A stretch of 64,000 bases of DNA, taken from the NCBI GenBank assembly GCA_042663485.1, contig JBHTAF010000001.1; one strand, given 5' to 3'. This document shows, piece by piece, positions 27,443-34,929 of the stretch. How positions within the stretch are numbered: position 1 is the stretch's first letter; every line of letters begins with the position of its first letter. Below the pieces are notes generated by a model, which saw only the letters and a list, made by a program, of their open reading frames with translations, searched no databases and was not told the DNA's origin. Position numbers and translations under genes: made by a program. The stretch comes from Natronosalvus sp042663485. Its GTDB lineage: Archaea > Halobacteriota > Halobacteria > Halobacteriales > Natrialbaceae.

Positions 27443-27489
27443 CGGATCGACAGGCTAGTGTTCGCGGTGTGTCGACTCACTAACCACGT

Positions 27490-27936
27490 TCAGGCAGTCG
27501 CCCGAACCCGGTGCTCCGCTCGCTCCTTGAGTCCCCGGTTCATCGCACGAAAACCTCGTTCGATTCGACGCCGGTGAAACAGCACTGGAACCAGCGCTCC
27601 TCGAAACGTCTCCCGCTGGAGCAGCTGCGTTCGTCGCCCGCCGTCGATCGGCTCGAGGTGGAATTCGTGGTAGCCATCGAAGGCGAACGGAACTCCCAGC
27701 CGACCGAGCCAGACGAGCCGACGGTTCGTCTCGACGGTGAGAACCCTGGTCCAGATCGTCCGGCTTCGACCACCCGGCAACTGGACGCGAATCGTCAGCC
27801 GCTCCCCTTCGACGGGGAGCCCCTCGACGGAGCGGAGAAACGGGTTCCACTCGGGATAGGCGTCGAACTCGAGAAGGACCTGCCAGACGGTCTCCGGTGG
27901 AGCGTCGATCGTCTCGAACACCTCGAGTTGTTCCAT
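27490..27936 (-). CDS. SRPBCC-family (START-like) protein
   Basis: A 148-residue protein starting at ATG 27936. The layout is typical of polyketide-cyclase/START-like ligand-binding folds: FETIDAPPETVWQVLLEFDAYPEWNPF at the N-terminus (positions about 27840-27925), central strands, and a long C-terminal helix (RRIERGFRAMNRGLKERAEH). It probably binds a hydrophobic ligand; no enzyme activity can be inferred. It ends convergently with the HAD gene. Confidence 0.8.
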   Translation of the reverse strand: MEQLEVFETIDAPPETVWQVLLEFDAYPEWNPFLRSVEGLPVEGERLTIRVQLPGGRSRTIWTRVLTVETNRRLVWLGRLGVPFAFDGYHEFHLEPIDGGRRTQLLQRETFRGALVPVLFHRRRIERGFRAMNRGLKERAEHRVRATA

Positions 27937-28130
27937 GGTAGCAGCGAACGTGGCGAATGGCAAAGCACCTGTCGGTCACGTGGGTGCGCTCACCTTCTCA
28001 CCAACTGCCATCTCGTCCTCTCACACCTGTCACCTCACACTTCACCGATTGCCACCTCTCGACCCACCCCACCTCACCACCGTACGACCCCACCACAACC
28101 CCCATTACCGCGCAGTCCCGAGAGCCGAGT

Positions 28131-29420
28131 ATGACGCGTTCGTCGCGCACGATTTCGCGCCGATCCTTCGTCCGCAGTGCCGTCGCTATCGGCGGCGCGA
28201 GCGCCCTCTCCGCCTGCCTCGATCGAGAGAGCGGAGATGCGGACACCCCGCCTCGAGGCGCCGACACCGACGAACTCGAGGCTCTTCCCGAGCGCCAGCA
28301 CGCCTGGACGGCCGCCCAGCGGACCGACGAGCACGGCAACCCGCTCGTCCCCGAACACCACGTCGCTCTCCACTTCGCATACGTCGGCGACGGTCCGACC
28401 GACGAGGAGCGCGAGCAAGTGGAGACGGCGTTCGAAACCCTCGAGCGAGCGTACGCCCGAAGCAACGAGGGTTTGCTGTTCACCGTCGGCTACGGCCCCG
28501 CCTACTTCGACCAGTTCGACGAGGCTTTGCCCGAGAGCGTCGACCTCCCGGAGCCGAGGGCGCTCGCTCCCATCGAGACGCCCGAGTTCGATAGTTTCGA
28601 CGCCATGGTCCACCTGGCCAGCGACCGCGGGTCGGTCGTATTGAGCGCCGAAGAGGCGCTCACCGGCGAACTCGAGTCGATCAACGGCGTCGACGTCGAG
28701 GCCACGCTCGAGGGCGTTCTCGAGGTCGAAGAACGCCGAACCGGGTTCACGGGTGCCGGATTGCCCGCCGAAAACCAGGACGGCGTTCGCGGGATTCCCG
28801 ACAGCGAACCCGTCTCGGAGGACGCCCCGATGTTCATGGGCTTCAAGTCCGGATTCAAGAAGAACCAGGCCTCGGAGGACCGCGTGACCATCCAGGAGGG
28901 GCCGTTCGCCGAGGGCACTACGACGCACCTCTCTCGTATTCGCCTCTCGCTCGATCAGTGGTACGAACAGGACAGTCGAACGATCCGCGAACGGAAGATG
29001 TTCTGCCCCGCTCATGCCGACGAGGGGAAAATCGAGGGGCCCGGCGACAACCTCGGCGACTCGAGTCAGCTGGGCGAGTGCCCGGCGCACACGCTCGAGG
29101 ACGCCCGCGAGTACGGAACCGTGGGTCACTCCCAGAAGTCCGCCCGCGCCCGCGAGAACGACGAACCGATCATCCTTCGCCGGGACTTCAACTCGACGGA
29201 CGACGACGAGGCGGGGCTTCACTTCCTCTCCCACCAGCGTCGCATCGAGGACTTCGTGAAAACGCGCGAGGCGATGAACGGGACCGACGTCGCCGAGCAG
29301 TCCGCGATCGGCGCGCGGACGAACAACGGCATCCTCCAGTACATGACCGTTCGGCGCCGGGCGAACTACCTGGTTCCGCCGCGACGGCACCGGGCATTAC
29401 CTACGCCGCGACCCGAGTAG
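28131..29420 (+). CDS. Tat lipoprotein of DyP-peroxidase-like family
   Basis: A 429-residue protein. The N-terminus has a twin-arginine motif (SRRSFVRSA) followed by a lipobox (SALSAC), so it should be exported folded and lipid-anchored outside the cell. The C-terminal part contains HFLSHQRRIEDFVKTREAMN and RTNNGILQYMTVRRRANYLVPP, a pattern reminiscent of the heme side of DyP-type peroxidases and of haloarchaeal DUF7405 proteins. A canonical DyP GXXDG motif is not evident, so peroxidase activity is unproven. The preceding gap has C/A-rich sequence. Confidence 0.6.
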   Translation: MTRSSRTISRRSFVRSAVAIGGASALSACLDRESGDADTPPRGADTDELEALPERQHAWTAAQRTDEHGNPLVPEHHVALHFAYVGDGPTDEEREQVETAFETLERAYARSNEGLLFTVGYGPAYFDQFDEALPESVDLPEPRALAPIETPEFDSFDAMVHLASDRGSVVLSAEEALTGELESINGVDVEATLEGVLEVEERRTGFTGAGLPAENQDGVRGIPDSEPVSEDAPMFMGFKSGFKKNQASEDRVTIQEGPFAEGTTTHLSRIRLSLDQWYEQDSRTIRERKMFCPAHADEGKIEGPGDNLGDSSQLGECPAHTLEDAREYGTVGHSQKSARARENDEPIILRRDFNSTDDDEAGLHFLSHQRRIEDFVKTREAMNGTDVAEQSAIGARTNNGILQYMTVRRRANYLVPPRRHRALPTPRPE

Positions 29421-29601
29421 GGCTGGACTGCGGTACCAAGAGTCGGTCCCGTTTCTCGAGTCACCTCTGCACGTATTCTCTCGAAACTGCTTCGCTCGGG
29501 CCGACTGTGGAACGCCCCGCTCGAGGGCACTAAGAGACAAAGTGGAGACTGATTCTCGAAAACGATCGCAAAACGAAACAACCGGGGCTCCCGCCCGCTG
29601 T

Positions 29602-32091
29602 CTACATCAGGTAGAACAACGGGAATAGGAACACCCAGACGATGTCGACGAAGTGCCAGTAGAGCCCAAAGTACTCGACCGGCCGGTGATCCTCGAGGTA
29701 GGCGTCGACCGTGGCCACGCGGTAGATCATGAAGCCGGCGACGAGCAGCCCCAGGATCACGTGCAGGGCGTGCAGGCCCGTCGTGACGTAGTAGATCGAG
29801 TACTCGAGGCCGCTAAACCAGTAGTCACCGTGAGAGAACTTCTGGCTCCACTCCCAGCCCTTGACGCCCATGAACGTCAGGCCGAGCAAGACCGTCACGG
29901 ACATCGTCGTGAGCAGCCCCTTCTTGTTCCCGCGTTCGGCCATCACCAGTGCCAGGATGACCGTGAAACTCGAGGTCAGCAGGATGTAGGTGTTGACGAG
30001 TCCGGCCATGGGGATCGAGTCGAACTCCCAGGCAGACCAGCCCATGTGGATGCGCATGAATACGAACGCACTGATGGCCGCACCGAAGACGACCACGTCA
30101 GAGGCCAGGAAGAACCAGACTCCGAGTTTCGTGTTATTGACGCCCTCGAACGGCCAGCGCTCGGCAACGTGCATTACCGGGGCGTCGAACTGCTCCATGC
30201 CGAACTCCCAGAGTGTGTACGCCATCATCGCCAGCCCGATCACGAGCAATGCCGGGGACACCAGACTCGGCTCCTGAGCGGACACGTCAGCCCCGTTTGC
30301 CGCAGCGAACTCCGCGACGTAGGGCGTCATCCCCGACAACCCGAGGAAGAAGACGGCCGTTGAAAGCCCGATTCCGAACGGCCAGATACTGGCGTGGTCG
30401 GCGTGTTCTTCCTCGTGAGCGTGCTGAGTCGTCGCTGGCGTCGCGTGCCCTCGGCCAGTTTCGGGGACGGCGACGGTCCCGCCGTCGGTCGCGGCGCCAG
30501 ACTCGTCGTCGACGAACTCGAGGCGACCGCTCGCGTAACTCGGACGACCCGACCAGTTCTCGAGCGGCGGCGGGGACGGAATCGCCCACTCGGCCGTACG
30601 GGAGAACTCCCACGGGTTGTCCGGCGCATCCGGGCCGGAGATCAGGCTCTTACCCAGGATGTAGAACATGAGCAGGAACGACGCGCCGAAGATGAACGCG
30701 CCGATCGTCGCGAGCTGGTGGTAGATTTCCAGCCCCTCGCCGAAGTGGAAGACGCGTCGTGGGGTCTCCCAGGCGAGGAACATCGGGAAGTAGAGCAGGT
30801 TGAACCCGAAGAAGTAGATCGCGAAGTGGATCTTTCCAAGGGTCTCGTTGTACATCTTTCCGCTAATCTTCGGCCACCAGTAGTAGATACCGGCGACCAG
30901 CGCGGTCACGCCCGAGACCATCACGTAGTGGAAGTGAGCGACGACCCAGTAGGTGCCACGGAACTCGTAGTCGAGCACGACGGCCCCGAGGAACACCCCG
31001 GTAATGCCACCGAGGATGAACAACAAGAGCGCACCCAGGCTAAACAGGAACGGCGTGGTGAACCGCACCCGCCCCTTGACCATCGTGTAGATGAGCGCGA
31101 AGACCATCAGGTCGAACGGCAGCGATATGCCGATCGTGGTGGCCATGAACAGCGTCTTGATCTCGAGGTTGATCGTCGTCAGGAACATGTGGTGCATCCA
31201 GACCAGGAACGACTGCACCGCGACGAGGACCATCGCGATGATGACCCACTTCCGGCCCACGAGACGCCGACCACAGAAGGTCTGGAAGGTCTCGAACATG
31301 ATCCCCAGTGCGGGGAAGAAGACGATGTACACCTCGGGGTGGCCGAAGAACCAGAAGACGTGTGCCCAGAGCAAACTCGAGCCCTGGTCGGTCGCGAAGT
31401 ACTGCGTCAGGAAGATGCGATCGATCCCGAGCAACAGCAACGCGGCGAGCAGGGCCGCGAACGCGAACAGCATCATCCAGACGGTCAGGAGCCACGACCA
31501 GGTGTACATCGGCATGTTCCACAGGCCGAGGCCTTCCGCGCGCGAGCGGTGGATCGTCGTGAGGAAGTTGACCGTCCCGAGCGTGATCGAGAACACGAAC
31601 ATCATCAACGCGAGGATCGTCGCGGTCCCGCCGGTGGTCGCCTCCACGGCGGGGGTGTACGTCGGCACGTTCAGCGGCGCATACATCGTCCAGCCGCCCT
31701 CGAACGTCCCACCCTGGAAGAACGAGATCATGAACATCGCCCCCGAGAACAGGTAGAACCAGTAGCTCAGGGCGTTCAGGCGGGGGAACGCGAGGTCTTT
31801 CGCCCCGATTTGCAGCGGGACGAAGTAGTTCGCGAAGCCCGAGGCGATGGGCGAGAGGAACCAGAACACCATCAATAGCCCGTGGGCGGTCACCGCCTGG
31901 TTGTAGGAACTATCGGTGAGGAGACCGGCACCACCGCTCTGCCAGAGGTGCGCTCGGAACAGGAGCGCCATCAACCCTCCGAAGAGCAAGAAGAACAGGG
32001 CTGTCGCCATGTAGAGAATCCCGACGTCCTTGTGGTTCGTCGTGACCAGCCATCGCTTGACGGACGTCATCGGTGGGAAGTCATCGGACAT
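29602..32091 (-). CDS. cytochrome c oxidase subunit I-III fusion
   Basis: An 829-residue terminal oxidase subunit. Residues about 1-540 are subunit I: heme ligand His in TAHGLLMVFWF, the His-Tyr region WFFGHPEVYIVFFP, the CuB pair in WMHHMF and the heme ligands in VAHFHYVM. After an acidic, Thr-rich linker with HAHEEEHADH, residues about 590-829 are a subunit III-like bundle ending HFVDIVWVFLFPLFYLM. It reduces O2 at a heme-copper centre in the membrane. The start overlaps the stop of the subunit II gene. Confidence 0.94.
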   Translation of the reverse strand: MSDDFPPMTSVKRWLVTTNHKDVGILYMATALFFLLFGGLMALLFRAHLWQSGGAGLLTDSSYNQAVTAHGLLMVFWFLSPIASGFANYFVPLQIGAKDLAFPRLNALSYWFYLFSGAMFMISFFQGGTFEGGWTMYAPLNVPTYTPAVEATTGGTATILALMMFVFSITLGTVNFLTTIHRSRAEGLGLWNMPMYTWSWLLTVWMMLFAFAALLAALLLLGIDRIFLTQYFATDQGSSLLWAHVFWFFGHPEVYIVFFPALGIMFETFQTFCGRRLVGRKWVIIAMVLVAVQSFLVWMHHMFLTTINLEIKTLFMATTIGISLPFDLMVFALIYTMVKGRVRFTTPFLFSLGALLLFILGGITGVFLGAVVLDYEFRGTYWVVAHFHYVMVSGVTALVAGIYYWWPKISGKMYNETLGKIHFAIYFFGFNLLYFPMFLAWETPRRVFHFGEGLEIYHQLATIGAFIFGASFLLMFYILGKSLISGPDAPDNPWEFSRTAEWAIPSPPPLENWSGRPSYASGRLEFVDDESGAATDGGTVAVPETGRGHATPATTQHAHEEEHADHASIWPFGIGLSTAVFFLGLSGMTPYVAEFAAANGADVSAQEPSLVSPALLVIGLAMMAYTLWEFGMEQFDAPVMHVAERWPFEGVNNTKLGVWFFLASDVVVFGAAISAFVFMRIHMGWSAWEFDSIPMAGLVNTYILLTSSFTVILALVMAERGNKKGLLTTMSVTVLLGLTFMGVKGWEWSQKFSHGDYWFSGLEYSIYYVTTGLHALHVILGLLVAGFMIYRVATVDAYLEDHRPVEYFGLYWHFVDIVWVFLFPLFYLM

Positions 32092-33077
32092 CAGTTCTCA
32101 CCTCCGCTGTCGTCGGATTCGTTTCCGTTTCCATTTTCATCTTCACTACTGGATTCGTCCTCGCCGTCTCCGCCATCGGATCCACCGAGCTGGAGCGATT
32201 CCTCGGGACCGTCGACGATCTCGAAGTCGTCCTCCGTGGTCTCGAAGGAGCCGTCGGTCGACTCGACGATCACGGTGTAGGTGTCGCCCTGCTCGACGCT
32301 GATCTCGAGGGCGCCCTCATCATCGAAGTCCTCGCCAGTGTAGGTGCCGACAGTTTCGCCGTCGGGATCCTGGACCGTGACCTCGACGTTCTCGGTGTCG
32401 TTTACCGTCTCACCCTCACCATCCTCGAGAGTCAGCGTGAGCGTGAGCTGATCCTGGACCCACTGGTCGTAGTCCTCCTGGCTCATCACGGTGAGCGTCC
32501 CCTCCATGCTGGAGTGGCCGGGGCCACAGAGTTCGAAGCACTCGATCAGGTACTCACCCTCGTCGTCGGCCTGGAACCACGTCTGGTCGGTCTCGCCCGG
32601 AATTGCGTCGGCTTTCACCCGTTGTGAATTGATGCCGAACGAGTGCCACACGTCTGTCGACGTCACGTCGACCCAGACTGGTGTCCCCGCTGGGACGACG
32701 AGTTCGTTGCTGGACTCGACGCCGTTCTCGTAGTAGAACGACCAGCTAAAGGTCTGGCCTTCCACGTCGACCTCGAGGGCGTCCTCGCCGGGGCCCTCGG
32801 GTCCGCTCTCGACGTCGATCAACATGCCGTACGACCAGAGCGTGAGCGAGATGACGATGAGCGCGCTCAGGAAGAACGAAACGAAGAGCTTCTTCCCGCC
32901 GCTCCCGCCGGTCGGAAGTTCGCCGAGGGTCGGCAGGTCCTCGTCCGGGTGACGCTCCCCGTCGTCACGATATTTGTACGCATTGTACAGGATGTACGCT
33001 ACGACGATGATGCCGACGATCGTCCCTAATCCCAGGAACACGAGGAAGAGCTCCTGGAAGATGTCGACACGCGTCAT
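32091..33077 (-). CDS. coxB: cytochrome c oxidase subunit II with C-terminal extension
   Basis: A 328-residue subunit with two membrane helices (about residues 8-30 and 65-88). The periplasmic cupredoxin domain has CuA ligands in DVWHSFGIN and CFELCGPGHSSM. It accepts electrons for the adjacent oxidase. Beyond the usual end it has about 100 extra residues: a beta-rich segment (VTVQDPDGETVGTYTG) and an acidic Asn/Gly/Ser/Glu tail. ATG 33077 is preferred over GTG 33110 because the TATA box overlaps the latter. Confidence 0.92.
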   Translation of the reverse strand: MTRVDIFQELFLVFLGLGTIVGIIVVAYILYNAYKYRDDGERHPDEDLPTLGELPTGGSGGKKLFVSFFLSALIVISLTLWSYGMLIDVESGPEGPGEDALEVDVEGQTFSWSFYYENGVESSNELVVPAGTPVWVDVTSTDVWHSFGINSQRVKADAIPGETDQTWFQADDEGEYLIECFELCGPGHSSMEGTLTVMSQEDYDQWVQDQLTLTLTLEDGEGETVNDTENVEVTVQDPDGETVGTYTGEDFDDEGALEISVEQGDTYTVIVESTDGSFETTEDDFEIVDGPEESLQLGGSDGGDGEDESSSEDENGNGNESDDSGGEN

Positions 33078-33115
33078 CTGCGTTTGGAGTGGAGTGGAGA
33101 TTGTGTTCACCTCAA

Positions 33116-33121
33116 TTATAC
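33116..33121 (-). promoter_or_regulatory. oxidase operon TATA box
   Basis: TATAAT on the minus strand, about 41 nt upstream of the coxB ATG at 33077, predicts a short 5' leader. It would drive both oxidase genes. Confidence 0.5.
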
Positions 33122-33124
33122 GGG

Positions 33125-33415
33125 TCTCTTAGTGGGGGCTCATTGCCGCGTGCACTTATCTATTTGGAAACGCCCGACGGCGACCGTAGTCCGACGACGG
33201 CGGGACACGTTGTGGCCGCCTGCAGAGTCTCCTGGGAACCCCCATATGCCCTTGCGTAGACCGATTGACTCGGGTACCTTCTGTCTATCGTTCTTGCGGA
33301 CGAACACCGTCGACGCAGATGATCGTTGGCGGAAACATGTTCGGGCGTGCTCGAGCAATGCCCGATTATCGGATGTCGGCCGATAGAGACGAAGGCACAC
33401 CCAGTTGCTACGTGC
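33125..33415. other. divergent intergenic region
   Basis: No coding frame with haloarchaeal codon use is seen between the oxidase promoter and the amphi-Trp gene promoter. Confidence 0.5.
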
Positions 33416-33417
33416 GA

Positions 33418-33424
33418 TTTATAC
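33418..33424 (+). promoter_or_regulatory. TATA box of amphi-Trp gene
   Basis: TTTATAC is centred 26 nt before ATG 33447, the leaderless spacing. Confidence 0.6.
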
Positions 33425-33446
33425 CCCCAGGCACCCAAGGAAGCGC

Positions 33447-33737
33447 ATGCCAGAAGAAGTGCTCTTTTCGTTCGAGCAATCGCTGACGAGGGGCGAAATC
33501 GCCGATTACCTCCGGACCGTCGCCAATCGACTCGAGAGCGGTGACGACCTCGTCCTCGAGAGCGGGGGCGACTCGGTCACGATGCAACCACCGGGACGGC
33601 CGACGTTCGAAGTCAAGGCCGAGCGGGAAACCTCGCGGTCGGGCGGTCCAGCCGAGTTCAGCGTCGAGTTCGAACTCGAGTGGGACGAAGGAGACGACGA
33701 GAACGAAGGTTATGACGGCTCGCTAACAATTTCCTGA
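33447..33737 (+). CDS. amphi-Trp domain-containing protein
   Basis: A 96-residue acidic protein with the N-terminal pattern EVLFSFEQSLTRGEIADYLR, a GDDLVLESGGDSVTMQPP hairpin and a C-terminal EFSVEFELEW strand, matching the small amphi-Trp family common in haloarchaea. Function is unknown. Monocistronic by promoter and spacing. Confidence 0.8.
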   Translation: MPEEVLFSFEQSLTRGEIADYLRTVANRLESGDDLVLESGGDSVTMQPPGRPTFEVKAERETSRSGGPAEFSVEFELEWDEGDDENEGYDGSLTIS

Positions 33738-33797
33738 ATCCGGGCCGTTCGGAGTTGCCTCGAGTACCCGATCACTCGACCTCGATCGCTGCGTTCG

Positions 33798-34208
33798 TCA
33801 CACAGCAGCGATCCAGATCGTCGCATCCTCCGGACACTCGAACACCGCACGCAGAACGTGATCGCAGAACTGGGCGATCCGGTTGGGATCGGCCTTCGCG
33901 CTCACGCGCACGTTGGTGCCTTCTGCGTCGTCCGGCCGCGTCAACTCGTCGATTTTGAACGCCGGGTACTCAGGGAGGAGGGTTTTCAACCGTTCGAGTT
34001 CGGCGTCCGTACAGTCGAGGCTCACGATTCCATCGGCGAATTGGATCCAGGGCACGCCCAGGTCGGGATCTGGTGCATCGTCGCGCTCGAGGACGGTCTC
34101 GTCGACTTCGATGGTCAGGAACGGACTCGCTCGTTCGCGGTGGGCGACGATGGCGTCGACGATCAGGCGTCGCCGTTCCTGTGGGTCGGCAGCCGAGAAT
34201 CGGGTCAT
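33798..34208 (-). CDS. conserved haloarchaeal hypothetical protein
   Basis: A 136-residue acidic soluble protein, no motif recognised. ATG 34208 is chosen because CTTAAAG (34231-34237) is centred 26 nt upstream. It is transcribed divergently from adk from a shared 60-nt gap. Confidence 0.7.
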   Translation of the reverse strand: MTRFSAADPQERRRLIVDAIVAHRERASPFLTIEVDETVLERDDAPDPDLGVPWIQFADGIVSLDCTDAELERLKTLLPEYPAFKIDELTRPDDAEGTNVRVSAKADPNRIAQFCDHVLRAVFECPEDATIWIAAV

Positions 34209-34230
34209 ACCCGGACGATTGTGCGCCATT

Positions 34231-34245
34231 CTTTAAGCCTTTATG
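34231..34245. promoter_or_regulatory. paired divergent TATA boxes
   Basis: CTTAAAG (minus strand, 34231-34237) and TTTATG (plus strand, 34240-34245) lie side by side. Each is centred 26 nt from the start codon it serves (34208 and 34268). The two promoters overlap so closely that polymerase binding on one should exclude the other. Confidence 0.6.
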
Positions 34246-34267
34246 CGCTGGGGCAGAAGGACGGGGT

Positions 34268-34903
34268 ATGGCACAGCCACGGATTCTCATCCTCGGTGCC
34301 CCCGGGGCGGGGAAAGGGACCCAGAGCGCAAAGATCGCGGAGCACTTCGACGTCGAGCACATCACCACGGGCGACGCCCTTCGGTCGAACAAGCAGATGG
34401 ACATCTCCCACCTCGACCTCGAGTACGACACCCCGGCCGAGTACATGGACCAGGGCGAACTCGTTCCCGACGAGGTCGTCAACGCCATCGTCGACGAGGC
34501 GCTCTCGTCGGCCGATGGGTTCATCCTCGACGGGTACCCACGCAACCTCGAGCAGGTCGAAGCACTCGAGGACATGACCGACCTGGACGTCGTCCTGGCG
34601 CTCGACGTGAGCGAGGAGGAGCTCGTCCACCGGCTGACGGGCCGACGGATGGACCCCGAGACGGGCGACATCTACCACGTGGAGTACAACCCGCCGGAGG
34701 ATCCGGAGGTCGAGGAGCGACTCGAGCAGCGCGAGGACGACACCGAAGAGACGGTTCGCGAGCGGCTTCGGGTTTACGACGAGAACACGGCGCCGGTGTT
34801 AGAATATTACGAGGAGGAGGGATCACTCGAGCGCGTCGACGGCGAGCAGGCGCCCGACGAGGTATGGGAGGACGTGAAGGCGACGATCGAAGCGAACGCA
34901 TAA
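34268..34903 (+). CDS. adk: adenylate kinase
   Basis: A 211-residue kinase interconverting ATP plus AMP and two ADP. P-loop GAPGAGKGT at residues about 10-18, AMP-binding TTGDALR, FILDGYPRN, and a lid beginning LTGRRMDPETGDIYH without the four-Cys zinc site. Long form of Adk, typical of haloarchaea. Leaderless by promoter spacing. Confidence 0.95.
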   Translation: MAQPRILILGAPGAGKGTQSAKIAEHFDVEHITTGDALRSNKQMDISHLDLEYDTPAEYMDQGELVPDEVVNAIVDEALSSADGFILDGYPRNLEQVEALEDMTDLDVVLALDVSEEELVHRLTGRRMDPETGDIYHVEYNPPEDPEVEERLEQREDDTEETVRERLRVYDENTAPVLEYYEEEGSLERVDGEQAPDEVWEDVKATIEANA

Positions 34904-34929
34904 CGGCGGTCGACTCGAACGGTCAGTTG

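Noticed and set aside
30394..31878. 494-residue plus-strand frame opposite the oxidase
   Set aside because: Overlaps cytochrome oxidase subunit I; the product is Arg/Glu-rich low-information sequence.
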